From positions 992,001-1,056,000 of the forward strand of contig CAVWGP010000012.1 in the NCBI GenBank assembly GCA_963754645.1: a stretch of 64,000 nucleotides of DNA, given 5' to 3'. The stretch's first letter is position 1. Every line of letters starts with the position of its first letter. Both the position numbers and the translations under genes were made by a program. This document shows, piece after piece, positions 18,797 through 27,525 of the stretch. Source of the stretch: CAVWGP01 sp963754645 (GTDB lineage Bacteria > Pseudomonadota > Alphaproteobacteria > Bin65). The notes under the pieces are model-generated. The model made no database searches, was not told the origin of the DNA, and was given only the letters and a program-made list of their open reading frames with translations.

Positions 18797-20002
18797 ATGT
18801 ACGAAAAATCGCCGGCGCCCGCGCTCGCCGAGCCAAGCCGCGAAGCCTTGCTCGATCGCGCCCGCGCCATGGTGCCGACCTTGCGCGCCCGCGCTGTGAA
18901 ATGCGAGACGATTCGCCGCCTGCCCGAGGAGACCCATCGCGATTTCATCGCCGCCGGCTTCTACCGCATCCATTTGCCCAAGCGCTTCGGCGGCTTCGAG
19001 ATGGATTGGGGCATGCTCGTCGATCTCGCGGCCGAGCTGGGGCGCGGCTGCGCCTCGAGCGCCTGGGTCTTCGCCCAGCTCGCCGGCCACGTTTACATCA
19101 CCGGCATGCGCTCGATCGAGGCGCAGCAGGAGGTGTGGGGCGCGAACTCGGACGCGACGGTGTCGAGCGGCTTTCCCGTCGAAGGCGCCACCACGGTCCC
19201 GGTCGAAGGCGGCTACCGCATCGACGGCGCGTGGAATTTCGCCAGCGGCTGCGACGTGGCGGAATGGAACGATTTCCTGTGCTTCGTGCCGCGCGCCGGC
19301 GGCGGGCCGCCGGTGCAGCTCTTTTGCCTGGCGCCGCGGAGCGACTGGACAATCGAGGACGACTGGTTCCCCAACGGCCTGGCCGGCACCGGTAGCAGGC
19401 GCGTCGCGGTGCGCGACGTTTTCATTCCCGCCCACCGCGCGCTGCGCAGCGAGGATTGCCGCGGCGGGCCGACGCTGGGCAGCCAATGGAGCGACTGCCC
19501 GCTTTACAAATTGCCCTTGATGGGCGTCGGCGGCGGCTTGTTCAGCGGCACCGTGATCGGCGCGGCGCGCGGCGCCTATGACTTCATCGACGGGCAGTTT
19601 CGCACGCGGCGCTCCGTGGCCGGCGTCAATCTCGCCGAGCAGCCGACCGTGCAGCTGCGCCTCGCCGAAGCCGAAACCTTGATCGAAGCCGCCCATGCGC
19701 TGATCCGCCAGGACAACAACGCGGCGATGGACTTTGCCCGGCGCGGCGCGCAGCCGCCGCTCGAAGATCGCGCGCGCTGGCGGCGCAACTCGGCCTACGC
19801 CATCCGCCTGTGCCTCGATGCCATCGACCGCGTGCTCTATCCTTTGGCCGGCGGACGCGGCCTGGATGCCAATTCGCCGTTCCAGCGCGCGGCGCGCGAC
19901 GCCCACGCCGCCGCCTCGCAGATCATCGTCAACTGGGACCTCATGGCGAGCCACTGGGGCCGCGCGCATTTCGGCCTGCCGATGACGGATCCGAGGCTTT
20001 AG
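18797..20002 (+). CDS. Acyl-CoA dehydrogenase-fold flavin-dependent monooxygenase
   Basis: A 401-residue protein of the acyl-CoA-dehydrogenase fold, closest in pattern to the oxygenase components of two-component FMNH2 monooxygenases (HsaA, p-hydroxyphenylacetate hydroxylase C2, DszC type). Features: FIAAGFYRIHLPKRFGGFE, GCASSAWVFAQLAGHVYI, SGFPVEGATTVPVEGGYRIDGAWNFASG, VRDVFIPAHRAL. The Glu base used by true acyl-CoA dehydrogenases is not evident. Shine-Dalgarno AGGGAG at 18783-18788 sits eight bases before ATG 18797; an in-frame GTG at 18788 overlaps it and is less likely. Divergent from the VOC/FAH pair. A flavin reductase partner is not seen nearby. Confidence 0.8.
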   Translation: MYEKSPAPALAEPSREALLDRARAMVPTLRARAVKCETIRRLPEETHRDFIAAGFYRIHLPKRFGGFEMDWGMLVDLAAELGRGCASSAWVFAQLAGHVYITGMRSIEAQQEVWGANSDATVSSGFPVEGATTVPVEGGYRIDGAWNFASGCDVAEWNDFLCFVPRAGGGPPVQLFCLAPRSDWTIEDDWFPNGLAGTGSRRVAVRDVFIPAHRALRSEDCRGGPTLGSQWSDCPLYKLPLMGVGGGLFSGTVIGAARGAYDFIDGQFRTRRSVAGVNLAEQPTVQLRLAEAETLIEAAHALIRQDNNAAMDFARRGAQPPLEDRARWRRNSAYAIRLCLDAIDRVLYPLAGGRGLDANSPFQRAARDAHAAASQIIVNWDLMASHWGRAHFGLPMTDPRL

Positions 20003-20220
20003 GCGGCGATCAGCCGGGAGCGCAACTTGCCGGATTATGGTCAGGGCGCGCCCCGCCGAGCCTGGCGGCCTTCGGCGCCAAACCTTTGCTAAGTGCTTGA
20101 TAGTCTCGAAGGCCGCCAAGTTTCGGTATTGGCAATTGGCGGCCTTCGGGGAACGGGTGACGGCCGGTGGCCGAAGCGCGGCCGTGAGTGCCGGCGCCAT
20201 GGCCGGTCGGGGCGCGGGGC

Positions 20221-20481
20221 CTATGCCGCCAACTCGAGACCGATTTCCCAGCCTGGGAACACCAGCACCGCCGGATGGCAAGCGAGTGCGCGCGCTAAGA
20301 CTTTTGCCCGCTCGACGCCGAGGCGGACACGATCGTTCTCGATCGCGGAAAGTGTCGCTTGCGGAATGCCGGTGCGCTTCGCCAGCTGATTCTGGCTCAT
20401 GCCCTGCAACTCGCGAACGATGCGCACCGAATAGCCGACCGAAACCGCGATGCGCTTCCGGGCAGGCCGATATCGGCTCAT
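20221..20481 (-). CDS. Small XRE-family helix-turn-helix regulator
   Basis: An 86-residue protein that is almost entirely one lambda-repressor-like HTH: MSQNQLAKRTGIPQATLSAI is the helix-turn-helix, followed by ENDRVRLGVERAKVLARAL. A Shine-Dalgarno-like AAAGGA precedes the ATG at 20479-20481. Proteins of this size are often antitoxins or prophage-type repressors, but no toxin gene is next to it, so it is an orphan regulator as far as the window shows. Confidence 0.8.
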   Translation of the reverse strand: MSRYRPARKRIAVSVGYSVRIVRELQGMSQNQLAKRTGIPQATLSAIENDRVRLGVERAKVLARALACHPAVLVFPGWEIGLELAA

Positions 20482-20542
20482 GTTGAATCCTTTCGACTGC
20501 CTCGGTTCGCCCAACTGCGCAATATTCGCGCGTGCAGCCTGG

Positions 20543-20564
20543 ACCCCGGCTCGGTGGCCGGGGT
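20543..20564. repeat. 8-bp perfect inverted repeat (intergenic hairpin)
   Basis: ACCCCGGC, a six-base loop, then GCCGGGGT, in the 223-base gap between the XRE gene and the HIBADH-like gene. No T-run follows, so a rho-independent terminator is not obvious; a dispersed intergenic palindrome is equally possible. Confidence 0.5.
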
Positions 20565-20704
20565 GACTGGGTATTTTGCGCAAATGAATGGCAATCTACG
20601 TTGCCGCCCCGGCGAAAGCAGCGGACCAGACGCAACGCACATCGATTCGCATTTCGCCAATCCCCGATGCAATTGCGCGTACTCCTTGCAATGTCAGACG
20701 CAAT

Positions 20705-21589
20705 TTATCCCAGTTCGATCCCGCTATCGGCCGCGGCAATGTCGAACAGGGCGGCGCAGTCCTTGTCCTGCAAGCCGGCTTCGTAGGCCTTGCGGAAATA
20801 ATCTTGGGCGGCGTGCAGCAGCGGCGATGGGCAGCCGAGCGCTTCGGCGAAGGGCGCGATGTTGGCGAGATCCTTGCCCAGCACGGTGATCGGCGCCAGC
20901 GCCGGCTCGTATTTGCGCGCCACCATGAGCGGCGCGCGGACCTGGAATTGCAGCGAGCCGCCGGCCGAGGGCGTCAGCATTTTCAACATGAGTTCGCCGT
21001 CGAGACCGGCCTTGAGGCCGAGCGCCAAGGCTTCGGCGGCGGCCGCGATGTGGATGATGACCAGCGTGTTGGCGACGAACTTCATCTTGGTGCCGACGCC
21101 GAATTCGCCGAGATAAAACGCCTTGTCGCTCATCGCGTCGAACGCCGGTTTGTGCCGCTCGTAGAGCGCCTTGTCGCCGCTGACGAAGACGATGGCGGCG
21201 CGGTTCTTGACCATCTGCGGCACGCCCGAGAGCGGGCAATCGAGCATGCGGTGCCCGGCGCGTTCGATCAGCGCCTTGAGTTGGTCCTTCTGCGCCGGCG
21301 CCAGCGTGTTGAGATCGGCAAAGGTCACGCCTTTGCGCGAAGTCTTGAGCGCGCCGTGCGGCCCGTCCAGCGCGTCGCGGCAGGCCTCGAAATTCGGCAG
21401 CACGAGGGCGACGACCTCGGCCGCGTCGGCCACCGCCTTGGGCGAAGCCGCCGGCTTGCCGCCGGCCCTGGCGAATTCGTCCATGGCGCCGCGCCGGTAG
21501 CCATGCACGACGAGGCCCTTGCCGATCATGTTGAGCGCCAGCGGCAAGCCGATCGCGCCCAAGCCGATAATGCCAACCGAACCGGTCAT
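20705..21589 (-). CDS. NAD(P)-dependent 3-hydroxyisobutyrate dehydrogenase-family oxidoreductase
   Basis: A 294-residue beta-hydroxyacid dehydrogenase. The N-terminal Rossmann motif is VGIIGLGAIGLPLALNMIGKG; the substrate-loop signature appears as LDCPLSGVPQMVKNRAAIVF (normally DAPVSGG), and the catalytic Lys is in GVGTKMKFVANTLV with Asn for amide contacts. It reduces or oxidises a short 3-hydroxy acid; substrate unknown. Divergent from the substrate-binding-protein gene with a 94-base gap. Confidence 0.87.
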   Translation of the reverse strand: MTGSVGIIGLGAIGLPLALNMIGKGLVVHGYRRGAMDEFARAGGKPAASPKAVADAAEVVALVLPNFEACRDALDGPHGALKTSRKGVTFADLNTLAPAQKDQLKALIERAGHRMLDCPLSGVPQMVKNRAAIVFVSGDKALYERHKPAFDAMSDKAFYLGEFGVGTKMKFVANTLVIIHIAAAAEALALGLKAGLDGELMLKMLTPSAGGSLQFQVRAPLMVARKYEPALAPITVLGKDLANIAPFAEALGCPSPLLHAAQDYFRKAYEAGLQDKDCAALFDIAAADSGIELG

Positions 21590-21683
21590 TGGCTCTCACT
21601 CCCTCTGCCGAACGACATGTTGCGTTCGGCGAATCTTGCCTGCAAATTGCCCCGTCGTCGATGAATTTTCCGGAGAGTAAAAT

Positions 21684-22616
21684 ATGGCGCGCGAGAAACT
21701 TTCGGTCATCGTGTTTCCCGGCGGCTTCAATTGGCCGATCTGGACGGCCGACACGCTGGGCTTCTTTGCACGCGAGAATCTCGATGTCGCGATCAGCTAC
21801 ACGCCCAGCTCGATGGAACAGCTCGCCGGCCTGATCCGCGGCGATTGGGACATCGGCATGACCGGGATCGACAACGTCGTCGCCTATCAAGAGGGCCAGG
21901 GCGAGGCCAAGATCGACCGCGAACCCGATCTGTTCGTTTTCATGGGCGGCGACGATGCGTTTCTCCGCCTCGTCGTCCAGGGCGACATCAAGAGCTTCGC
22001 CGATCTCAAGGGCAAGCAGCTCGCCGTCGATGCGTTGACGACGGGCTTCGCCTTCGTGCTGCGCAAGATGATCGAAAAAGCCGGACTCAAGCCGAGCGAC
22101 GTGGACTATGTCCGCGCCGGCGGCGTGATGCAGCGTTGGGAAGCGCTCAAGGCCGGCAATTTCGCCGGCACGCTGCTGCTGACGCCGTTCGAGATCATCG
22201 CCCAATCGCTCGGGCTCCGGCTGCTGCAGAGCGCGACCGATATCTATCCGCGCTATCAGGGCATCGTCGGCGCGGCGCGGCGCGGCTGGGCGCGTTCGCA
22301 CGGGCCGCTGCTCGTCGGCTATATCCGCGCCTATCTCGACGCGCTCGCCTGGCTCTACGATCGCGGCAACAAGGCCGAGGCGCTGAAAATCCTGATGGCG
22401 CGCGTGCCCAATCTCGCGGCGCCGATCGCCGAGAAAACCTATGGCGTGCTGCTCGCGGACAAGGGCGGCTTCGAGCGCAAGGCGACGCTCGATATCGAAG
22501 GCATCAAGACCGTGCTCGCGCTGCGCAGCGAATATGGCGAACCGAAAAAGGCGCTGACCGATCCGCGCGCCTATGACGATCTTTCGTTCTATCAAAAGGC
22601 CATCGCCGGCCGCTGA
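21684..22616 (+). CDS. NMT1/SsuA-type ABC substrate-binding protein without a signal peptide
   Basis: A 310-residue periplasmic-binding-protein-like fold: FPGGFNWPIWTADTLGFFARENLDV, LIRGDWDIGMTGIDNVVAYQEG, SFADLKGKQLAVDALTTGFAF. This matches the NMT1/THI5-SsuA group binding thiamine precursors, sulfonates, nitrate or aromatic acids. The protein starts MAREKLSVIVFPGG with no hydrophobic leader and there is no in-frame upstream extension that supplies one, so it may act in the cytoplasm. No permease or ATPase gene is adjacent; the next gene, two bases on, is a molybdenum hydroxylase subunit. GGAGAG lies about eight bases before the ATG. Confidence 0.82.
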   Translation: MAREKLSVIVFPGGFNWPIWTADTLGFFARENLDVAISYTPSSMEQLAGLIRGDWDIGMTGIDNVVAYQEGQGEAKIDREPDLFVFMGGDDAFLRLVVQGDIKSFADLKGKQLAVDALTTGFAFVLRKMIEKAGLKPSDVDYVRAGGVMQRWEALKAGNFAGTLLLTPFEIIAQSLGLRLLQSATDIYPRYQGIVGAARRGWARSHGPLLVGYIRAYLDALAWLYDRGNKAEALKILMARVPNLAAPIAEKTYGVLLADKGGFERKATLDIEGIKTVLALRSEYGEPKKALTDPRAYDDLSFYQKAIAGR

Positions 22617-22618
22617 GC

Positions 22619-24988
22619 ATGGGCGGCGCGCATGGCGAGACCGGATTCGCGGTCGGCCAATCGGCGCCGCGCGTCGAGGACCGGCGGCTTGTCACCGGCA
22701 AAGGTTGCTTCACCGACGATGTCGCCCTGCCCGGCGCCGCGCACGGCTTCGTGCTGCGCGCGCCGCACGCCCATGCCCGGCTGCTGCGCATTGACACGGC
22801 GCGGGCGCTCAAATCGAAAGGCGTGCGGGCGATTTTGACCGCGGCCGATCTTGCAGCCGGCGGCGTGACCGCTATTCCGTCGCTGACCCGCATGCCGCCG
22901 ATCGCCTACAAGAACAGCGACGGCAGCGACATGCCGGACGCGGCCTATTTTCCCCTGGCGCGGGACAAGGTGCGCTTCGCCGGCGAGGGCGTCGCCTTCG
23001 TCGTCGCCGACACGCGGCAACAGGCGCAAGACGCCGCCGAGCGCATCGCCGTCGACTATGCGCCGCTCGATGCGGTGGTCGGCGCCGAAACGGCGCTGGC
23101 GCCCGGCGCGCCGCTCGTCTGGGACGATGTGCCGGACAATCGCTGCTTCGATTGGCATCAGGGCAAGCGCGCGGCAAGCGACAAGATTTTCGCCGCAGCC
23201 GCGCATGTGACCCGGCTGCGCCTCGTCAACAATCGCGTCATCGTCGCCTACATGGAGCCGCGCGCTTGCGCCGCGAGCTACGATTCCGCGTCCGGCGCCT
23301 ACACGCTCCATTCCGGCTCGCAAGGCGCGCACCGGCACAAGACGATGCTGGCAACCGTGCTCGGCGTGGCGCCGGAAAAAGTCCGCGCGATCTCGGGCGA
23401 TGTCGGCGGCGCCTTCGGCTGCCGCACGTTTCTCTATCCGGAATATGCGCTGGTCGCCTTTGCCGCGAAGCGGCTCGCGCGGCCGGTCAAGTGGCTGGCC
23501 GATCGCGGCGAGCAGTTTCTATCGGACCAGATGGCGCGCGACCAGGTCATGGACGCGGCGCTCGCGCTCGACAAGGACGGGCGCTTCCTCGCCATGCGCA
23601 TCGAGGCCGATTTCAATATCGGCGCTTTTGTCGCCTCGCTCGCCGCCTATATTATCATCGTCAATCAGGCCCGCATGATCGCCTCGGCCTATGCGGTGCC
23701 CGACACCTATTTCAGGCTGCGCGCCGCCTTCACCAATTGCGCCCCGGTCAATGCCTATCGCGGCGTCGGGCGCGCCGAGGCGATCTATGCAATCGAGCGG
23801 CTGATCGACCAAGCCGCGCGCGAGACCGGCATCGACCCTGTCGCGCTGCGCCGGCGAAACTACATCCCGCCCGGCGCCATGCCCTACACGACGCCGACCG
23901 GCGCGCTTTACGACAGCGGCGAATTCGAGCGCGTCACGGACATGGCGCTGCGCGCGCACGATTGGGCCGGCGCCGCCGCGCGCAAGGCCCTGTCGGCGCG
24001 GCGCGGCAAGCTGCGCGGCATCGGGCTTTCGTTTTACATCGAGGGTGCGGGCGGCCTGCCGCTCGAATATGCCAAGCTGCGCGTCGAGGCCGACGGCGGC
24101 GTCACCGTCCTCGCCGGCTCGCAAACCAACGGCCAGGGCCACGAGACGAGTTTCGCCCAAGTCGCGGCCGAGCAGCTCGGCCTCCCTTTCGAAAAAATTT
24201 GCGTCGTCGCCGGCGACACCGCCTTGGTCGAGAAAGGCCACGGCACCTTCGCTTCGCGCTCGATGCGCATGATGGGCAGCGCCATCATCGGCGCGGCGAA
24301 ACTGCTGACCGACCGGGGCGCCGAAATCGCCGGCCATCTGCTCGAAGCCGGCGCCGGCGATATCGACTATCGCGCCGGACAGTTCCGCGTGCGCGGCACG
24401 GATCGCGCGGTGTCGCTCAAGGACGTGGCGCGCGCCGCGGCCAAGGGCGACGGGCTGCCCGCCGAGCTCAGCGGCGAGTTCGCCGCCGCGCTCGAATACA
24501 AATCCGGCGGCATCACCTATCCCAACGGTTGCCACATCTGCGAGCTCGAGGTCGATCCCGAAACCGGCCGGGTTGCGATCGAGCGCTACACCGTCGCCGA
24601 CGATGTCGGCCGCGTCATCAATCCCGCAATCGTGCACGGCCAGGTGCAAGGCGGCGTTGCCCAGGGCATCGGCCAGGCATTGTTGGAGCACACCGTCTAC
24701 GACCGCGACACGGGACAGCTCCTGTCCGGCTCGTTCATGGATTATTGCCTGCCGCGCGCCGACGACGTGCCGATGATCGCGACCGAGTGCCACGAAGTGT
24801 TGTGCAAGACCAACCCGATCGGCGTCAAAGGCGCCGGCGAAGGCGGCGCCACCGGCGCGCCGCCCGCCGTGATGAACGCCCTGCTCGATGCCCTGTCGCC
24901 GCTCGGCGTGCGCCACATCGACATGCCGGCAACGCCCGAGACGGTGTGGCGCGCAATTCAGGCCGCCCAATCCGAGGGCAAACGCTGA
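22619..24988 (+). CDS. Xanthine dehydrogenase / CO dehydrogenase-type molybdopterin-binding large subunit (CoxL-like)
   Basis: A 789-residue molybdenum hydroxylase large subunit, full length for the family. Recognisable parts: PRVEDRRLVTGKGCFTDDV, FAGEGVAFVVADTRQQAQDA, SGDVGGAFGC, VNAYRGVGRAEAIY, QTNGQGHETSFAQVAAEQLG, and the active-site KGAGEGGATGAPPAV, whose Glu acts as the general base. AYRGVGR is the form II signature, not the AYxCSFR of genuine form I CO dehydrogenases, so a heterocyclic or aldehyde substrate is more likely than CO. No small Fe-S or FAD subunit gene is nearby, so partners must lie elsewhere. Only two bases separate it from the binding-protein gene. Confidence 0.87.
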   Translation: MGGAHGETGFAVGQSAPRVEDRRLVTGKGCFTDDVALPGAAHGFVLRAPHAHARLLRIDTARALKSKGVRAILTAADLAAGGVTAIPSLTRMPPIAYKNSDGSDMPDAAYFPLARDKVRFAGEGVAFVVADTRQQAQDAAERIAVDYAPLDAVVGAETALAPGAPLVWDDVPDNRCFDWHQGKRAASDKIFAAAAHVTRLRLVNNRVIVAYMEPRACAASYDSASGAYTLHSGSQGAHRHKTMLATVLGVAPEKVRAISGDVGGAFGCRTFLYPEYALVAFAAKRLARPVKWLADRGEQFLSDQMARDQVMDAALALDKDGRFLAMRIEADFNIGAFVASLAAYIIIVNQARMIASAYAVPDTYFRLRAAFTNCAPVNAYRGVGRAEAIYAIERLIDQAARETGIDPVALRRRNYIPPGAMPYTTPTGALYDSGEFERVTDMALRAHDWAGAAARKALSARRGKLRGIGLSFYIEGAGGLPLEYAKLRVEADGGVTVLAGSQTNGQGHETSFAQVAAEQLGLPFEKICVVAGDTALVEKGHGTFASRSMRMMGSAIIGAAKLLTDRGAEIAGHLLEAGAGDIDYRAGQFRVRGTDRAVSLKDVARAAAKGDGLPAELSGEFAAALEYKSGGITYPNGCHICELEVDPETGRVAIERYTVADDVGRVINPAIVHGQVQGGVAQGIGQALLEHTVYDRDTGQLLSGSFMDYCLPRADDVPMIATECHEVLCKTNPIGVKGAGEGGATGAPPAVMNALLDALSPLGVRHIDMPATPETVWRAIQAAQSEGKR

Positions 24989-25003
24989 GCGCGTTCAGCG
25001 CTC
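24987..25003 (+). terminator. Possible terminator hairpin after the CoxL-like gene
   Basis: GAGCGC, five-base loop, GCGCTC, overlapping the TGA of the CoxL-like gene. The following sequence is T-rich but lacks a clean U-tract, so this is a weak candidate. Confidence 0.3.
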
Positions 25004-25125
25004 TTCAGCCAAATATTCTAATTTAAGTTATCGCTCGCTTTAATTGCGCGTTGTGGCCTGCCCGGACCAATTTCTATTGCTGACAGCGCCTTAGAATAGC
25101 GGTCAATCACACCAAAACTATGTTC

Positions 25126-25157
25126 TTGACAAAATGTGAGTGATTGTTTACTTGTAT
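25126..25157 (+). promoter_or_regulatory. Candidate sigma70-type promoter
   Basis: A perfect TTGACA -35 box at 25126-25131 lies in an AT-rich gap upstream of the small hypothetical gene at 25179. The -10 is unclear: TTTACT (spacing 15) or TTGTAT (spacing 20) are the nearest matches, neither ideal. Distance to the ATG is suitable. Confidence 0.35.
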
Positions 25158-25178
25158 GGTATTCCGTTGGAGGCCAGC

Positions 25179-25625
25179 ATGACCAGCACGATTGACCGTC
25201 TGCGCCACGTTGCCACCCTTTGTCATCACGGCGGCCCGTTGCCGCGCGATCTCGCCGATTGGCTGGGGTGTGGGATCAACCGTTTCCTTGCGCGCAAGTC
25301 CAAAGACCTCGATGGCGCGCTCGGCATCGTCCAGGCCCAGGGCGGCCTGCCGTGGTGGCGCGAGGACGCGATCCGCCAACGCGACGCCGCGCTGCGCCAA
25401 CTCTGGCAGCAAACCTGCCCGCTTGATTCGGTCACGGCGCGGGCCCGCAAAATCGCGGCCATGTTGCGCCGCTACGGCGCCTCGGCCTGGCGCATCGACC
25501 GCGAACGCGCTGCCATGCCGCCGAACTATGCCGGCACGGCGCATGAATTCCTGTGGCGCGCCTTCCGCACCGGCGCCGCCATGCCGCTCGGCGAAAGGCA
25601 ATTGCGGACGATTTTGGGCGACTAG
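25179..25625 (+). CDS. Hypothetical protein
   Basis: A 148-residue soluble, Arg- and Trp-rich protein that I do not recognise. The N-terminal part (ATLCHHGGPLPRDLADWLG, then CGINRFLARKSKDLDGALGI) looks like a small helical domain, followed by a long helical stretch rich in Arg. GGAGG at 25169-25173 lies six bases before ATG 25179, which decides the start over an in-frame upstream position at 25140. It is preceded by the candidate promoter and separated from the next reading frame by 85 bases. A phage- or mobile-element-type protein is possible but unsupported. Confidence 0.6.
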   Translation: MTSTIDRLRHVATLCHHGGPLPRDLADWLGCGINRFLARKSKDLDGALGIVQAQGGLPWWREDAIRQRDAALRQLWQQTCPLDSVTARARKIAAMLRRYGASAWRIDRERAAMPPNYAGTAHEFLWRAFRTGAAMPLGERQLRTILGD

Positions 25626-26103
25626 CCCGCGTCGTTGACCGCAACGGCGCCAGCCGATAAACGGCGGCGATGGATCGCCCGCGCAATCGCTTGCCCCGTC
25701 CGGAAATTTCGTGAGCCGCACGCTCGACGTGTTGAGTTGCCGGGGCTGCGGCGCGCCGGTCCCGCTCGGCGATGGCGACGCCGCCACGTGCTTGCGGTGC
25801 CAGACCGTCGTGCCCCTGTCGCGCGACTACCGCGCCTTGCGCGACGCCGAACGCGCCAAGAGCGCCACGAACATCGCGGCGCGCGGCCTGTACCGGCAAT
25901 TGGGCGAGCCGCCCGGCCGCATCGCGCAACTCTGGTCCGCCGTGCCGTTGGGCTGGATCTATTTTTTCTTCTGGCCCTTGGCGTTCGTGTTCGTGGCGCT
26001 GTTCGTCGCCGTGCAAGTGGACCGGCTGGCCCCGCTGCTGGGCGGCAAGGCGATCGATATTCTGAGCCAGACCGAATATTTCGGCGCCGCCGAAACCGAT
26101 TGG

Positions 26104-26283
26104 CTACTTCTTCCGCGGATCGTCGGCCGGGTTCACATAGGCGATGCCCTGCGGCCCCATGCCGTGAAGCTGCACCGTGGCGTGATGGTCTTCTCCCGCA
26201 TAGGCGAACAGCGGAAGCACGGCGGCGACCAGGATCGTCGCGGCGGCGAATTTCTTATACCAGCCGACCGAAATAATAACTCG
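26104..26283 (-). pseudogene. Fragment of a small exported protein
   Basis: On the minus strand an open frame of about 60 codons reads WYKKFAAATILVAAVLPLFAYAGED, a convincing signal peptide ending in AYA, then a short mature part HHATVQLHGMGPQGIAYVNP ending DDPRKK and TAG. In-frame TGA lies just upstream and there is no ATG, GTG or TTG before the signal sequence, only ATT codons, so either a rare start is used or the 5' end was lost where the dispersed repeat begins. It faces the truncated zinc-ribbon gene tail to tail. Confidence 0.45.
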
Positions 26284-26460
26284 TCATTCCGACCCCTCAA
26301 CGTCCGCCGCCTTCGGCGGCGGCTCGCTCGGGGCAGCGCCGAAGGCGCGGAGTGGAGGAACCTCGGGCGGACTAGCAACGACGTGCCTTGCAATCGGACG
26401 CTCGTCCGCACGAGGTCCCTCGACGTCCGACGCTCTCAGCGTCGGCACGCTCGGGATGAC
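26283..26460. repeat. Dispersed palindromic repeat, long unit (copy 1)
   Basis: Begins GTCATTCCGA and ends TCGGGATGAC, so its ends are inverted copies. Inside are further short hairpins (CCGCCGCCTTCGGCGGCGG) and the phrases GAGGAACCTCGGGCGGACTAGCA and CGAGGTCCCTCGA that recur in other copies in the window. Non-coding. Confidence 0.75.
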
Positions 26461-26524
26461 GATGATTATTTCGGTCTCCTGGTATTATTCATGGCATTTC
26501 TCCGATGGAATGACGAGCCGGGTT

Positions 26525-27364
26525 TCAGCGCGTCGTGACGACGGCTTCGAGATACTCGCTCGGCACGATGAGCGTGTCGCTGCCGCCGCGGTTGAAGCGC
26601 TTGAGCAGATCGACGAGATCGGCCTCGAGCGCGGCCTGCTTCATGCCGTCGAGCGCGGCGTAGGCGCGATTGGTCGGGCCGTAATAGGTCTTGAAGACAT
26701 CGAGCCAATGTTTCGGCGACTTGTAGCGGAAGTGGAAAATCCGCTTCGTCGCCATCACCTCGTGACCGGCGAACAGCTCGGCGAGGCGCGCCTCGGTGCC
26801 CCACAGCGCCGGCGATTTCACGCCGGCGGGCGGCGCCACGTGCTTGCCGATGGTCTTGAAGAGCTGGCCGATGAAACCGTCGGGCGTCCAATTGGCGAGG
26901 CCGATGCGCCCGCCCTTGCGGACCACGCGCGCCAATTCGGCCGCCGCTTTTTCCTGGTTCGGCGTGAACATGACGCCGAAGGTCGAAAGCGCGGCATCGA
27001 AGCCGCCGTCGGCGAAGGGCAGCGCCTCGGCGTCGGCCTGCTGGAAGGCGATGGGCAGGCGCTCGGCGGCGGCGCGCTCCTTGCCGCGCTCGAGCAGGGC
27101 GGCGACATAGTCGGTCGAGGTCACCTCGGCAAAGTGGCGCGCGGCGGCGAGCGTGGCATTGCCGTTGCCGGCGGCAACGTCGAGCACACGCTCGCCGGCG
27201 CGAATGTCGATCGCCTCGCACAGGCGTTCGCCGACGATCTGCAGCGTGGTGCCGACCACGGCATAGTCGCCGGTCGCCCAAGTCGCTTGCTGGCGCTGCT
27301 TGATGGCGGCGTAGTCGGGCGCGGCGACGGTCGCGCTGGGCGCAAGAAGAGTAGCGGTCGTCAT
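26525..27364 (-). CDS. Class I SAM-dependent methyltransferase
   Basis: A 279-residue methyltransferase. Motif I is VLDVAAGNGNATLAAAR, motif II region DYVAALLERGKERA, and ADAEALPFADGGFDAALSTFG is typical of the UbiE/Methyltransf_11 group; after it comes RKGGRIGLANW. The acceptor is unknown; the short C-terminal domain resembles enzymes annotated only as generic methyltransferases. The ATG at 27362-27364 has AAGGGA eight bases upstream, preferred to a TTG at 27382. Upstream lies a 37-base element nearly identical to one upstream of the GFA gene. Confidence 0.87.
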   Translation of the reverse strand: MTTATLLAPSATVAAPDYAAIKQRQQATWATGDYAVVGTTLQIVGERLCEAIDIRAGERVLDVAAGNGNATLAAARHFAEVTSTDYVAALLERGKERAAAERLPIAFQQADAEALPFADGGFDAALSTFGVMFTPNQEKAAAELARVVRKGGRIGLANWTPDGFIGQLFKTIGKHVAPPAGVKSPALWGTEARLAELFAGHEVMATKRIFHFRYKSPKHWLDVFKTYYGPTNRAYAALDGMKQAALEADLVDLLKRFNRGGSDTLIVPSEYLEAVVTTR

Positions 27365-27380
27365 GGTCAGGATCCCTTTC

Positions 27381-27417
27381 AAGTGAATTGATCGACTGAG
27401 ATTGCGTCAGAGCCCTT
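27381..27417 (-). promoter_or_regulatory. Shared upstream element, copy A (methyltransferase gene)
   Basis: A 37-base block that matches 27994-28030 at 30 of 37 positions (core on the plus strand TTGATCGAC...GATTGCGTCAG). It ends 16 bases before the methyltransferase ATG. Its placement and duplication suggest a common promoter or operator; boxes matching sigma70 are not clear. Confidence 0.55.
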
Positions 27418-27525
27418 CAGCAACACGGGCGGTCAAGAGTGGAGCGATGAGCGGCAGCGGTCGGCCGGCGGTTGACCTTCCGCCCTTGCCCGCTATTCGG
27501 GAGTGGGCGAAAGGCCGGCCGCGTT

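Larger units (their letters stand above)
25711..26538 (+). pseudogene. Zinc-ribbon membrane protein, apparently 3'-truncated or chimeric
   Basis: From a GTG at 25711 the first 130 residues look like a real protein: a four-Cys zinc ribbon (LSCRGCGAPVPLG ... TCLRCQTVVPLS) and a membrane segment (LGWIYFFFWPLAFVFVALFV). After FGAAETDW, near 26101, the reading becomes Arg-rich nonsense that runs antisense through a different small gene and then through an intergenic repeat before a stop at 26536-26538. The native gene therefore seems to be cut at about 26101 by a rearrangement, or the window contains an assembly join there. Confidence 0.5.

Noticed and set aside
22619..24988. Genuine CO dehydrogenase large subunit
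   Set aside because: The active-site loop is AYRGVGR-like (form II), and CoxM/CoxS genes are absent.
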